This document shows positions 11,559 to 24,350 of a stretch of 64,000 nt of DNA, in pieces. Location of the stretch: positions 17,134,453 to 17,198,452 of the forward strand of contig CM018041.1 of assembly GCA_008638375.1 (NCBI GenBank), read 5' to 3'. Source of the DNA: Nyssa sinensis. Lineage: Eukaryota; Streptophyta; Magnoliopsida; Cornales; Nyssaceae. The notes under the pieces are model-generated. The model had not been told where the DNA came from and made no database searches. It saw nothing but the letters and a program-made list of their open reading frames with translations. The translations under genes were made by a program, and so were the position numbers. Positions within the stretch are counted from its first letter, which is position 1; each line of letters begins with the position of its first letter.

Positions 11559-11945
11559 GGATTTTTAGGTTTTTAATAACTAGGTTTCAAATAAATTGTT
11601 TTGTTTTTTTTTTTTCTTGTTTTTATAATTTGTTCTTAGTTTTTTGAGTCATGGTTTCTTTCCACTTTTTTTTATCAATAAAGAATAAAGGTTTGGTTTA
11701 GTTTAGTTTTTTTTTTTTTGTGTTCAATTTGTGGTTTATAGTTAGGATTTATGAAGTTTGAACTGAAAAAGTAAGAGAAACAAATTTATAACATCTCTCT
11801 AGCGTTGACTCAAGAAAATTTGAAGCTTAAAGGGACAATTTTAAATGAGATTTTTTTTTTTTTTATATTAATGTAACAACTTTTATTTAAAATTAACATT
11901 ATAAAACTCTAATAAATATAAAAGAAATTTTAATGTTATGTTTCC

Positions 11946-11978
<33 letters not shown>

Positions 11979-12853
11979 TAATATAAAATTGTAATAATAT
12001 TTCAATGGAAGAGAAGTAAATATTAAATAAAACTCTAACAATAAAATTATTACGTAATAGAATATTTGAACAATACTCTAATAATGTAATTTACAAAAAT
12101 ATAAAATAGGCAATACAAAATAGGGGGCTTTGGTCATAAGTCTCTCAAAAAATGCTTAGGTAAGATTGAGTTCAACCCTAATTTTATTAATTTCAAAAGT
12201 CTCTCACTGTTTTTGTGCCTAAACTACCCCTCTCTCATTTACGTAGCACGTACCTCTATTTTTTTTTCAAATTTTAAAATTGGATAACTTATAAAATATA
12301 AATCTATTTTTAATAAAATTTATATATGAGAAATCTAAAAATTAAGAATTATCAAACAAGACCCATATTTTATATGAAATTTCACCAGAAAACTTCACTC
12401 ATAGTATTAGATTTAAAGAGATTTCACTGTCCATTATGAAATTTTTCCCCTCTCTTCCTTCCATCTTTTCTCCTAAACCCATTGCAAGGCCTCTCTTCTA
12501 TCCACACTGTAAGAAGATATGTCACATCGACACTTTGTAGACATCCGTTGAGTCTATTATGTATAATGATAACAATACACGAAACATGAATTTACCAGTA
12601 CCTTTTCATAAAAACACTACCTCATCAGATGATTAGAAAATAATCCATATTGCCGAAAACCTCTAACCAAGAATTTTAAAATCCTTTGTGAAGCAGATAA
12701 ATGCTAGGGGAATATAATACCACATAAGCCTGAAGCCCTTTCGTAAGTGGAAAATCATGTACCAGCAAATGGATGCTTATGTGACATAAAAATCTGATGT
12801 CCAAACCATTCTCCAACCTTGTTTCAGTTTGGTATAATTTATTTATTTGTTGA
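10791..12853. other. Non-coding part of copy A with microsatellites
   Basis: No gene is recognised. TA run at about 11520-11552, poly(T) tracts, and a CA/TA run at about 11946-11978. Positions 11007-11985 are homologous to copy C (49357-52555) and only partly to copy B, which has deleted most of it. Confidence 0.5.
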
Positions 12854-13200
12854 TTAATCTTTGGTAGCCCATCTATGGTCATGAATCTGATACCCACCAT
12901 AGCTATGATCACTACTACTCTCTCCATCACTTTTCGCACTTGTACATCCTGATTTTTTACGGTGCTTCTTCCCCTTGAGACCCACTCTCACTGGTGCTTC
13001 CATTTAAAGGAGGGTCATTCAATTCCAAGGATTACTTTCTGTGTCGGTGACGAAGTGACAACACAACTCTCATCATTTGTTCTCCTCTTCTCCTGTCTAT
13101 GACTAAATGGTAGGGAACTTGAGATCTTATGCTCATGTCGTCTGATGCCCCGAAGGTGACCATGATCCCTCGATCTTGGGAGATCCATAAGGCATTTGGT
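12854..13200 (-). pseudogene. Fragment of an unidentified basic Ser/Arg-rich protein gene (C-terminal end), copy A
   Basis: On the minus strand two frames join into a plausible C-terminus. RSRDHGHLRGIRRHEHKISS and a stretch ending TSSPTQKVILGIE precede a frameshift near 13018; then KGKKHRKKSGC, an S/D-rich run and GGYQIHDHRWATKD end in a stop at 12854. Bases below 12854 look like its 3' UTR. Composition suggests a nuclear basic protein, but I do not recognise the family. Its isolated position in repeats suggests a captured or leftover last exon. The copy B homologue lacks about 28 bases near the end. Confidence 0.35.
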
Positions 13201-13743
13201 CTAATGGCTAGAGGAAGGGGGGGAGGAAGATTACTAGAGTTGTAGAAGAGTAAATAAAAGGAGAGAGATGAAGTAGATCACGCATATATTTATTTTAAGG
13301 GGAAATTTTGTCATTAAAAAATTACATTAATATCATTTCATCAAATGCTGACTTGATCTGAAAGAATTAAAAAAGTCAAGGATGTTTGAGGTAATAAGAT
13401 TTTGTCTTGAACCCAAACTTGTATACACTTATTCTCAAAGGACCTAATAATAATTAATTCTACAAATAACTATTTCATCTTTTATATATTATATATATAT
13501 ATATATATAATAAAAATAATACAAAATAAGAATCTATTAATAAAAATTGAATTGTTTTCCTAGAGTTTTTATGGAAGTTTTTTTTGTAGAATTGTACTTT
13601 TATTAACCTTAATCTTAACCTTATAATTTGAATTATATGTACTATAGACCTAAAATTTGAGGCATTTTCTATGAGTAGGACCTGAAATAATTGCTTTGTT
13701 GGCTTAATACCAGAACTGCTCAAATCTATCTTGAATTCTCTTA

Positions 13744-14631
13744 GACCATGTTTGGACGGCAGGATACAAGGATTAGATAGGAAAAATGTTATCTTATTCC
13801 ATGTTTGTTGTCTTCCAATTGAATTGGATATTTACATCCCATCGGATTAGGAGATAACTTATACTATGGGTGTGGTGGTATTTGAGTTATTCTATCTTAT
13901 TGGGATAAAAATATAACACCTATCATCAAAAAAAAAAATTTACAACACCACAATATAGAGAAACGAAGATGTTGAATAGTCATGTTTAAAAAACCAAATT
14001 TTTCGTTTTCTCATTGTTCAAAATTATATTTTTTTATATGTTTTCAACTTTTTTAATGTATTTTTCTTATTAATAATTGGAATGCTATAGATATATATAT
14101 ATATATATTGCTACTATTATAAGTCATAAATATATATATATATATATATATTCATATACTATTTTATATACCTATATGTAATCATTGATTTGGGTGATTC
14201 TTAGTAATACGGATCATGATTTTTTTTGAGTCACTGCATAAAGTGAGAGATTATTATGAATAATGTTTACACAATCACATTCTAAAATATTGTAATTATA
14301 GTTATTAGATTTTGTAATTGATTTATGAATAAAATTTTAATTTTAGATACCTCGTATGCATATATTTAAAAAAATAAATAAATTTAAATGGCTTTATTTT
14401 TCTGACCACCTCGAAAAAAATAGTACATAAGAAAATAAGAATTAAAAAATAGTTATATCTGTTAAGCATCTAAACATAAGATTGGAATATAATAACATAT
14501 CCCATCTTTTATCCGGGTTAATTTTAAACACTAGATTAGAATACTCAATATCCCACAAGATTTTATATCATATCCAATCCAATTATATCCTATTCGATCC
14601 TGCATTCTTTTTTGGTCGTCCAAATAAGGTC
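13744..14631. mobile_element. PIF/Harbinger-type non-autonomous element, copy A
   Basis: Ends are GACCATGTTTGGACGGCAGG and, on the other side reverse-complemented, GACCTTATTTGGACGACC, flanked by the 3-bp target duplication TTA (13741-13743, 14632-14634). It is 888 bp, AT-rich and non-coding, with TA microsatellites at about 14090-14108 and 14131-14150. The start resembles Tourist-type ends. The same element in copy B is split by a copia retrotransposon. Confidence 0.75.
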
Positions 14632-14757
14632 TTAAAGGTTAATTGTTAAAAATTCTTGTTATATTTAGTATAATGTATATTAAAATTCCAAGTTAGTGAA
14701 ATTATTGTTACAAACTACTAACAAACTAAACCACTAAATCCAAGAACAATCCTCTAA

Positions 14758-14837
14758 TGGGGTTGTTGAGATTTGAACCCACAACCTCCTCCTAACGAAG
14801 AGGTCATGATAATCAACTGAGCTAATCCAATTGGTTC
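14758..14837 (-). repeat. tRNA-like sequence, probable SINE head, copy A
   Basis: The minus strand has TTAGCTCAGTTGATTATCATG (box A) and GGTTGTGGGTTCAAATCTC (box B) spaced as in a tRNA. The anticodon stem does not pair and the acceptor stem is poor, so this is not a working tRNA gene. A body continues toward 14690. The homologue in copy B is 32278-32357. Confidence 0.5.
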
Positions 14838-16083
14838 TAGAGTTTGCTTTTATCATTTAAGAGATATATTATGTCACATGAATATAAATCCCATTGTATG
14901 ACCCTTTTAAATGATAATTGTAGAAAAAAATATTCAGTGTAGTATCATTTCGGCAGGTAAATTATAATATTTTTTCTGAAATTTATTGATATTACTGATA
15001 TTTTTTTTAATGATTTAAAAACTTACACTAGTATTTCTCAATAACAAAAACCTCTCATCCGTTAGTAACTATTAATTGATTAAATAGATTATGCTGAAAT
15101 AACTTCAAATATTTTCATAAATACTAATTTTAATCTTATTAAAGTTTTATAATAAAAAAGGAAAATAGAGCTTCGAAATTTAATAGATGGTTCAAGCTCC
15201 AATTCATCATGATGCCATTAACAAAATCTATAAAAAGACCACAATATTCTCGCTTCTTTCCCTAAAATTAGGGTGTTGCTAGAGATGGGGCGAGGGGACA
15301 GTGGCGGCACCAGGGGAGGGGATGGTGGCAGTGGTGGCTGGGGCATTGGCAATGGAGGAAAGTGGGAAGAGGGGATGGGTGGAGGTTTTCTCTCCTCTCT
15401 CTATTATATATATATATATATATATATATTTTAATTCTTAACTTTTCATAAATTTTAGTTGGGGAGGATTTAAATTGAAGATATTAAAATTCAGAAAAAT
15501 GTATTTGAATATATCAAAAAATTTGAGGGAGGAACAAGTCCTATTTTATTTAAATATTCTAACAAAACTGAGAATAAAAAATACAATATCAAAATTTTTG
15601 TAAGCCATAGCTCCCACTTGTCCCCTTGAATCTGCCTTTATAACTTTAACAAATGGTATAATTAGAAATTTATGTGAAAAATAATTTAAGTTCTGTACAA
15701 GATTGCATATTTAGCCAGTAAAATATTTGCACTGTGTATTCAGATAAAAATCTAACGGTTTTATTTCAGTCTTAATCTCAAGGAGTTAAGTGTTAAATTT
15801 TAAAAATAGAGGTTTTTATGTAAAAATGGAACTAACTACAGAGATAAAGTATAATTACGAAAATATGTAATAAATAAGATATATAAGTTCATGTATAATT
15901 ATTTTATCTATCTAATAATTAAAATTATAAATAATTTTTTTAAAAAAATTAATAATATTTAGGTGATAAAATTTTTAATTATTCATGGTAGAATAATTTG
16001 ATTTTTAAAAATTTGTTAATTACTAAAAATTGTTAATTATAAGATGGTGCACTATGACCTTACCAGGGTCATTGCCTACCTAA
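14838..16083. other. Non-coding part of copy A
   Basis: No gene is recognised. It contains a G-rich block at 15280-15390 (a 'ggtggcagtggtggc'-type sequence on the + strand), a TA run at about 15406-15430 and AT-rich spacer. The G-rich block is conserved in copy B at 33575-33690. Confidence 0.4.
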
Positions 16084-17014
16084 GAGTAGCTCCATCAGTC
16101 TCTTCAAATCACTTTTTCAGCAAATTTTGGTGCTTTTCAGCAAATTTTGGTGCTTCATGTCAGCAGCTCAAGTTCCAAGAGATGTGTTTTTCAGCTCGTC
16201 AAAATTTGTAGTACTTCTCTTTACTAAGCTTGTTTGCCGATTGTCAAACGGCTCGTTAAAGTAATAAAAAAAAACAGACAATCAAAGCAAATTTAAATGG
16301 CCGGATCAGAATTTAACGTTACAAATATTACAGTTGAAAACGGTAATTTTTTTTTTATGAATATGTTGTGTAATTATTTTTAACCACTGTCATCCTTCTC
16401 ATCAAGTTTATCGCTTTGATAATTTTCAACAATCATTCAAACTCAACAATTATTCATATTTTGTGCATTATTTTCATTCCTCAACTCTTCCATTCAAATG
16501 GATCAAACATTTTTTTCAACACAATTTTCAGAATCACCTGAGTTCTCCACTCAATTTACCGCTCAACCGTCTCCATTCTCTATTCCAATTAATGAAGCCA
16601 CAAAAAAATGCGGTGATAGTTTTACTATTGAAGAAGATATGCTACTTGTGTTATCGTGACTTACTATTAGTTTGTATCCTGTACAAGGGAACGATAAAAA
16701 ACACAAGACTTATTGGTTTCAAGTATGAGAGTATTTCTACAAGTACAAGATATTTGAATCTAACCCAAATTTAAATTTTGAATTTTAAATTTCAAATAAA
16801 ATTGCAGAGAATTTAAATTTCAAATAAAATTGAAGGGAATTTAAATTATACATTTTAAAAATTAGAAAAAATTTAAATAAAATAAAACTAAACTAAATAA
16901 TGTTAAAAAATAAAAATATTAAATTTTGAAATGTCTCTGCTAAACAAAAATTGATAGTTTGAAGATTCTCTTGGAGCAAAAATTGATAGTTTGAAGATTC
17001 TCTTGAAGATGCTT
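16084..17014. mobile_element. PIF/Harbinger-derived element just upstream of CYP714 gene 1
   Basis: The left end GAGTAGCTCCATCAGTCTCTT and the right end (reverse-complemented, GAAGCATCTTCAAGAGAATC) are inverted repeats. The flanking TAA at 16081-16083 is a 3-bp target duplication, mutated to CAA on the right; the copy B homologue keeps TAA on both sides. It carries a decayed ORF1-like fragment (16498-16775). The element ends 174 bp before the P450 start codon. Confidence 0.75.
16498..16775 (+). pseudogene. Decayed Harbinger ORF1-like (Myb/SANT-like) fragment, copy A
   Basis: The frame from ATG 16498 reads MDQTFFSTQFSESPEF, then a Ser/Pro/Gln-rich linker, then FTIEEDMLLVLS, stop, LTISLYPVQGNDKKHKTYWF, stop, EYFYKYK. 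This matches the start of the trihelix/SANT-like DNA-binding protein of plant PIF/Harbinger elements (W-x-x-x-ED-x-LL, then ...GNDQK...FW). Two in-frame stops and missing downstream sequence show it is dead. Confidence 0.6.
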
Positions 17015-17049
17015 CAAGCAGAAATTCCGAAGCTTCTCTGACATGGGTC

Positions 17050-17057
17050 TATATTAA
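17050..17057 (+). promoter_or_regulatory. Possible TATA box of CYP714 gene 1
   Basis: TATATTAA, 139 bp before the start codon and outside the Harbinger element. It is conserved at 35400-35407 in gene 2. Only sequence match and position support it. Confidence 0.35.
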
Positions 17058-17087
17058 CTTTGAGATATCCTGGTTTCGGAAAGAAGT

Positions 17088-17088
17088 C

Positions 17089-17119
<31 letters not shown>

Positions 17120-17186
17120 TAGAGGGAGGGACGGGGGGAGGTAAATAGATAGATATAGAGAGAGAGAGAGAGTGAGAGAGAGAGTG
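17088..17186. repeat. CA and GA microsatellites in the 5' leader of CYP714 gene 1
   Basis: A (CA)n tract at about 17088-17113 and a GA-rich tract at about 17155-17186 lie directly before the start codon. Gene 2 has lost most of the CA tract but has a longer GA run (about 35499-35539). Confidence 0.85.
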
Positions 17187-17188
17187 AC

Positions 17189-19500
17189 ATGGAACTGCAG
17201 GCGCTTCTCTTAGTCAAGATTGTAGTCACGATAGCTTTGGTTGGTCTTGTTAGCTTGTTAATTCACCTTTACAATGTTTTAGTTTTGAAGCCGGAAAAGC
17301 TTCGATCAAAGCTTCGAAAGCAAGGGATCAGCGGGCCTCCTCCATCTTTACTGCTAGGAAACATCCGCGACATGAAGAAAGCACAATCCACCATCACAAA
17401 GGAAGAAGACAAACTCATAACCCACAACTGTTCTTCCATCCTCTTCCCATACTTCGATGAATGGCGAAACCAATATGGTAATGTTTTTTTATCCATCCTC
17501 AGTTTAGATTGGGGTTGAAAAACAAAAGTTTTGCTTTTAGTCCCACACAAACAAACATTAGTGACAGTTAAAAATTTAATCTTCATGTTTTGATTAGGTT
17601 TCTTATGTAAATGTACACAGGTTCAACCTTCATGTTTTCACTTGGCAACATACAACTATTGTATATGAACCATCCTGATGTGGTGAAGGAAATAAGCACA
17701 TGCACATCTTTGGACTTGGGAAAGCCTTCTTATCAGCACAAAGAGCATGGACCTCTGCTAGGTCAAGGCATTTTAACCTCCAATGGTGCAATATGGGTTC
17801 ACCAAAGGAAAATCCTAGCTCCTGAATTTTACATGGAGAGGGTCAAGGTTTAAATTGATATCAAACATTAGTTCAATAAAACCTTGTCTCCATTAATTTA
17901 TTTCATCAATATATACATACATATATATATATATATTAATATCAGTAAGTGTTGAAACAATTTGTAGGGCCTGATGAACATAATGGCAGAGTCCGCGGTT
18001 ACGCTACTGAATTCATGGAATGATAGGATTGAAAATGAGGGTGGAGTTGCAGACATTAAAATTGATGACTATATGAGAAGTTTCTCTGGTGATGTAATCT
18101 CAAGAGCTTGTTTTGGGAGCAGTTATGCTCAAGGAGAGGAAATATTTTTGAAGCTTGGAGCTCTTCAAGAAGCCTTGTCTAAGAGAAGTTGGTCCAGAGG
18201 GATTCCTGGAATGAGGTTTGACATGAACTTTTTTACTAATAGTAAAATCAAAATTCAAAAATACATTCATATGGGAATCAATTAAACTTGATTTTTTTTT
18301 TTTTTTTGAGGTATCTTCCGACGACAAGCAACAGAAGAACATGGAGATTAGAAAAAGAGGTTCATGCATTGATTTTGAAGGTAGTAAAGGAAAGAGGGGA
18401 AGCAGCATCTGAGAAGGACTTGTTACAAATGATCCTGGAAGGTGCCACAAGCAGTGACCTTAGTCAAGAGGCAATGGACCGCTTCATTGTTGACAACTGC
18501 AAGAACATATACTTGGCTGGGTATGAGACTACTGCTGTCTCTGTAACATGGACCTTGATGCTATTGGCTTCAAATCCAGAATGGCAAGCCCGTGTTCGTG
18601 CTGAGGTGCTTGAGGTTTGTGGGGGTCAATTGCCTAATGCTGATATCCTTCGCAAGATGAAAATGGTACATTTCTTAATCAATACTTTTTGTGACCCATG
18701 AACTGAACCCGCCAACCAGACCCTTCTGGAGGGTGGCCGGGTTGTAAACTTGGGGCGGTGGGCCCTCCTTGAAACCTCCCACACATTGGGTGATGGGGGT
18801 AGGTCGAACTCGATTTGTGGGACTTACCGCCTTTGAGTCTGCTTGGCTACACTCCTAGGGGTTGATTAGGAAAAAAATTTAATAGGAAGATCTCATAGTG
18901 CTACTGCACTTCAAATATGAGTAGTCATATGAGACCCATGTAAATCCTGTAGAATATTTAAATCTGACAAATAGTACCACTAGACTCTTTTTTGTGTTAA
19001 TAAGTACTAATAAGTAATACCCATGATTAATTAATATGTGTAGTACCCACTAACCACAATTGATTGGATGGCAGTTGACAATGGTAATCCATGAATCATT
19101 GCGCCTTTACCCTCCAGTGCCAGTTGTGTCTAGAGAGGCATTGCAAGACATGAAATTTGGAGACATTCATGTACCCAAAGGTGTGAATGTTTGGACCATC
19201 CTGGTGACTCTTCACCAAGATCTTGATATCTGGGGACCTGATGCTAATGAGTTCAACCCGGAGAGGTTTGCCAATGGAGTTACTGGTGCTTGCAGTCTAC
19301 CACATGTGTACATGCCATTTGGTGTTGGCCCTCGTATATGTTTGGGACAGAACTTTGCCATTGCAGAACTCAAGATTCTTCTTGCTCTCATTGTTTCTAA
19401 TTTCTCATTCTCTCTCTCACCCAAATATCGGCACTGTCCGGCGCTGAGGTTGCTTATAGAACCTGAGCATGGTGTGAATCTACTTGTAAGAAGGATGTGA
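17189..19500 (+). CDS. CYP714: Cytochrome P450, CYP714-type, gene 1 (5 exons, 514 aa)
   Basis: Exons 17189-17477, 17621-17847, 17968-18215, 18311-18665 and 19075-19500 join in frame (1545 nt) with GT-AG borders. An N-terminal membrane anchor (residues ~7-27) is followed by [11 protein letters not shown] (hinge), the C-helix WVHQR, the I-helix AGYETTA, ESLR (ExxR), FNPERF, and the haem loop [11 protein letters not shown] with its cysteine. It acts on the ER membrane with P450 reductase. CYP714 members oxidise gibberellins (13- or 16,17-positions) or triterpenes; the substrate here is unknown. It differs from gene 2 at about 25 residues, including HQDLDIWG for the usual HQDPDIWG and Ile before the haem cysteine. 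Intron 1 is only 143 nt, against 1023 nt in gene 2. The family call is strong; subfamily and role are inferred. Confidence 0.92.
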
Positions 19501-20817
19501 GCATGGCTTGTCCCTCGGTTGTTTTCTTCCCCTTCTTTGTGGAATTTTTTTTCCAATTTTATGTAGCTGTCTGTTACTTGTACTTGTTTTTAACTTATTA
19601 CTAGATCTTTGCCCAAAAATGTTTTGGCATTTTTTATGTGGTAGTGATTGTTTGGCTTGTATAATCTCTTGAATTTCATGTTTTCCCTTTAAGGTTTCTG
19701 GGTTCTTTCTGTTCAAATCAAAAGAAAATTTCAGGTTGTGGTCCAATTACAAACCATTCAGTATATTTTTTGGAGTTCAATTCCTAACGTAGCATCCATT
19801 CCATGGGAATAGCACAGTTTTCTCCAAGTACCGAAATAGTTTGTGTATTTTAATTCAGTCATCCATTTATGAAAACAAAAGCTGAATACCATTTATGAAG
19901 TTGTACATATTATGAAAGATTTAATATCATTTATGAAGTTCTAAAAGCTAAGCTGCAAACAAGCAATTGGTCGGAGTGACAACGTGGTAGAGTCGGGGTG
20001 GGGTATTCCTTTTCCAACGCCCTGTTTCAATTAGAGATTTACTTCGCTTTTGTTTATATTCTTTAACTTTGCCCCGCTCCGGCCCCAAATCCTGAATCCT
20101 AATTTTTTTTTCTTAAAATAAGCTAAAATTCTTTTCTTGGCAAATAATTTAAAACTTTACTATAAAAATAACCAAAAGAAAAATAGTATGAGTGTGGTAT
20201 GAGAAATTTTAAAATTTATTTTATATAGTATAACTTATTTGTAAATATAGTATACCTTAAGAATAAAATAAATTAATATATAAACAGGTAGGACGACCAT
20301 CTTGTAACTTTGATTCGAACTGAAACAGATTTTTAAAACTAACTTTGATCTCATTCCAACCTTATGTATAAATACTGCGTATTTATCACATTAGAAACAG
20401 GAACGAGACGAGTTAATTTGTCATCTCTGTTAACACATAAATTTGAAATGTTAATGGTGCACGTTGCACCTTAGAATTACAATTAGAAAAAAAGTAAAAT
20501 GCTACGTGCGGGAGCATAGAAGCTGGTGCACGTTGCACCTTAGAATTAGAATTAAAATTAGAATTAGAAAAAAGTAAGTTGAGGATTTGAATGAAATATG
20601 ATCCTGAATTCCAATTCCACAATGTAAATTCCATGCCACCAAACACCTAAAACTCTCTTTCTTGGAATTTCCCTTTTTAATTCTTTGAATAAGATGGCCG
20701 TTCATCAAGTCAAAAGAAGTGTTTTTTCTGTCAATCATGACCGTCAGCTAAGAACAAAAAGGAGAAAAAAGAAAATGAAAAGGAAAATTTTCTGAAACTC
20801 TAATGTGAGTGGGTTGG
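19501..20817. other. 3' flank of CYP714 gene 1 to the end of copy A
   Basis: No other gene is seen. Matches 38727-40052. Contains short direct repeats around 'ggtgcacgttgcaccttagaatta' at about 20455 and 20524, and 'gaattagaattaaaattag' at 20540-20565. Confidence 0.5.
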
Positions 20818-22344
20818 TAACTTATTCCTACACGCGTACTACATGTACATATACCAATGTGTTTGAATATTTTTATAATATAAATAAATGACACAAAAAA
20901 AACATTTAAAAAAAAGTAATTTTTATTAGATGTGGAGTACACTCTCTTAATAATGAGTAATTTTACCTTTTTTGGTTTCCTTCAATATAAATATAACTTA
21001 TTTGGAATAACAAATATTCATTTTATTTCAAATAAATAAAATTTTAAATTAATAATTTAATACCACTCTTTGTAATTATTAAATTAAATTTTTAACATAC
21101 AACTAAATAACACTCAATATTATCTAATAATATAGGAAGGGCAATAATCAATTCAAATAATTTTAATCAAATACTGAATAAGTGATTATGTCTATCATAA
21201 ATTAATTTTAATTCAAAAACCTAAAATTCATTTTTTTTAAATCTATTTTTCATAAACTGAATCTTCTTCAAACGAGTTCTAAGGCCCTAGCCTGCATTCG
21301 GCAAGCCCTAGATGAAAAATGTTCCAAGAATAAAGGGAGCAAAAACATTGACGGAAGTATGAGAGCTGCTTGAGAATAAATACTCAGATTCAAGGTAGGT
21401 AATAATTACCTTAAGACTACAAAATCTTCATCATGAATTTGAAACCATGCATGATTAGAAAAATTCCAAGTCCATTTATGATTATCTCATAAGGGTTACT
21501 TCAAGTATAATATCAATTAGTCTCTTAGTAAGAACCTAACTGATCGAAAAGGTTTTGAAAAGTCTGACACATTGGGTTCAGGTTGGTTTGCCCGAATTGC
21601 AGTCCTAAAGATACACATTTTTTTTTGAATTAGCCCACTCAAATTGCAGCCCTAAAATTTGCCTGTCGGGCCAAGCTGAGCCCAACAAGTATAGCCCAGG
21701 CCCGATTGTATTATGAAATAGTAGTTGCCTACTTGAATATAAATATATAAAATATATTATAGGTAGTGCTTATGGAGCTCATACCATTTCTTTTAAGGGA
21801 AGATGTAAAAGTAAACAAAATACATAATTTAATTATTCAAGCAGCACCTTTGTCCTTGGGCTATGTCTAGCCAATGCGTCTGTTAGAAGCCTTTCTTATG
21901 AGGCATCCCCCATGATGAAAGCACAAATTGTATCAAAGTGATAAGGACCGACCCTTAAACATGATCCCTGTTAGGAGAATTTCAAGACGTGCGAACAGGT
22001 CTGCCAATTGACTAAAGCTAAATATGCTGCCACAAAAAAAATCAGAAGCAAGTCAAGTTGGTGCAATTCACAACGATACCAATTTCAATTTGCGCGTATG
22101 TTTAGTCCTCAAAGCTCCACTGGGTAAGATAACTTTCCAATTGAAAAGGTGTCCATGGAAATCACACGGTCATGTGTAATAACTTTCAAATAGTGATTCA
22201 TTCTTTTTATTACATTTTTTCCAACTCACAATAACCTCACTCATGAAGGTCTGACCTTTGCTGTTTGATTGTAAGTCTGACCTTTGTCGTTTGATTGTTA
22301 CGCGCATTTCAAGCACTTGCATCTCGCATGTCAAATTCGCTTCT
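20818..22344. other. Spacer between segmental copies A and B
   Basis: Single-copy within the window. AT-rich, no open frame of note, and nothing recognised. A short 'gaattgcagtcctaaa' / 'aaattgcagccctaaa' direct repeat lies at about 21595-21655. Confidence 0.4.
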
Positions 22345-22430
22345 TTTTTTTAAAGCTAAGGTCCATTTGTCCATAAACATGCCATACTTCTATATGTGCT
22401 ATATATTACATATTTATTATTATTATTTTC

Positions 22431-22555
22431 AATAATCGAATGACCGGATCGGTTTGCGCACATTTCAACTAATTTTGAAATCTGAAATTAACGACTAGAT
22501 AAACCTCCAGTGGCACCAAAAGAGACTCAAACTCTAGTCTTTACCAACAAAACCC
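22431..22555 (-). repeat. SINE-like repeat, copy 3
   Basis: Same family as 7312-7424 and 9336-9460, again next to a TTA microsatellite. Confidence 0.4.
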
Positions 22556-23930
22556 TCGGAGTTATATATTACATCCTTATAATTCAGACATCATATAATA
22601 GAAATTCTTACATTTCATCCCCTAACCCTCCTCATTTTTCTTGACCAAACACAGCTGGGCATCAGCATAACCATTGCCTTCACAATTAAAAAAAGACAGA
22701 CATCAGCAATTCAAAAAATTTATTTTATCATTTGGCCAGAAAAGAAAAGAAAATGAAAGAAATTAAAGCTGCAAATACAAGACCAAGCCCAAAGTTAGCT
22801 TAGTCAGAGGCGGATCGGAGGGACATGTCTTCTCAATAAAATAAGACTCCCTATAATTTTTATTTTTTTTATTCATATAAACTTTTCTAAATTTTGATAA
22901 TTACAATTTTATCCTGCTAACTAATATTTCTAAATCTGTGGCTTCAACTTAGTTGTTTTACTTGATCATGATAAGACAAGTTTACATAGTTTCTTCTGGG
23001 AAAGTGTAATGTAAAGAGAAAAAGTTGTTTTCTTTTTAATGTGTGGTTGCAAAATCCTTGGCTAAAAAGTTATTGCAAGTGTTTTGGACAACCTTTTGAC
23101 TAAATTAACTAGAATATGACAAAACATATAGTAAATAATAGAACTTAATCCTGATCACTTCACCTTCTTTTTTCTTCTTCATTGTAGTTGGAGAAGACAA
23201 GTCCAAGCTCATGTAAGCTTCAACTTTGTATCATCATGGATCATCATGACGACCAAATCTATTCTCCTAAATAATATATAATTTCAATTTTTTATAAGTT
23301 CGAATTCATGTAAGCTCAGGGGTAGAGCTAGAAAAAAAAAATTAGGGAGTCTAGAATTTTGTGGAAGAAATTTTACCGGCAATTTTTTTTTTCAAATAGA
23401 AATAATTTTACATTTAATTTTTTTTTTCTCAAAAGAAGATGATAGGGAGAAAAATAACAAGTTTGTATTTTTTTCATTATCCTTCAATTTTTTTAGCTAC
23501 CAAATAAAGCTTAAAAATGAGAAAAATTTAGAAAAAAATATCATAACATAGCATATAAATGTCAATAGAAAATTTTAGGCAACCAAAAGAAAGCTTTAGC
23601 AAGAAGTTTATATCATAGTAAAATCTTGCTATTGCATCAAGCGACGACCTCCAATAATAATAAATCTTTATTATCATTTGGGGGTGTAGTTAAATGATAA
23701 AAATATTGAAGATAAAATTGTAGCATCTCGAATTCGAGTTTCGATTCCCTTTGCGTTAATCTTTTATAACAAAAACAAAGTAACCTAAATAATGAATCAT
23801 TTCATTTTTTTTTCTCCTTTTAAAGTTGTAGCAATTGAACGAAGCTAAGTTCGAATTTAAAGTTGTAGTAATTGATAGAAGCTAAGTTGGAACTGATGTA
23901 AGCTTCAAGTTTATGTCATTGATAAATAAA

Positions 23931-23978
<48 letters not shown>

Positions 23979-24305
23979 CTGATTACAAGAGATAAGCAGT
24001 TGACTGCTGGGCATGACCAAATCTATTTCTATAATAGAAGACATGATTAGGTGAACTGTCGCCTACAATTTTATGACAAAACCCAAAAGGTTGAGTTAAA
24101 ATATAAGTGGTTCACATTTGTTAGCTAATCTGCCCCTTAATTCTTTTAATTAATTTCTTTGGAAATATTTCACTAAACAATTTTTACGACAACTTTAAAT
24201 GATGTTCTTTTTTGTTTTTTTTTTATATTAATGTAAAAAATTTTATTTAAAATTAACATTATAAAACTCTAATAAATATAAAAACAATTTTAATGTTATG
24301 TTTCC

Positions 24306-24350
<45 letters not shown>

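Larger units (their letters stand above)
9240..20817. repeat. Segmental duplication, copy A (carries CYP714 gene 1)
   Basis: Collinear with 22345-40052. Both contain, in order, the SINE-like module, a 'gctgggcatcagcataacc' block, a SINE, a TA/CA microsatellite region, an orphan gene fragment, a PIF/Harbinger element, a tRNA-like repeat, a GA-rich block, a second Harbinger element and the P450. Homology ends after 'gtgagtgggttg' near 20817. Compared with copy B it lacks the copia insertion, about 765 bp at 32737-33502 and about 876 bp of P450 intron 1. Confidence 0.9.

Noticed and set aside
14758..14837. Possible tRNA gene
   Set aside because: Box A and box B are good, but the anticodon stem and acceptor stem do not pair; kept only as a SINE-like or decayed tRNA sequence.
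15280..15390. Glycine-rich coding sequence suggested by 'ggtggcagtggtggc'
   Set aside because: Conserved only because of the segmental duplication; no flanking coding signal, and the frame is short.
23933..23980. CRISPR-like regular repeat
   Set aside because: It is a simple (AAT)n microsatellite, and the genome is eukaryotic.
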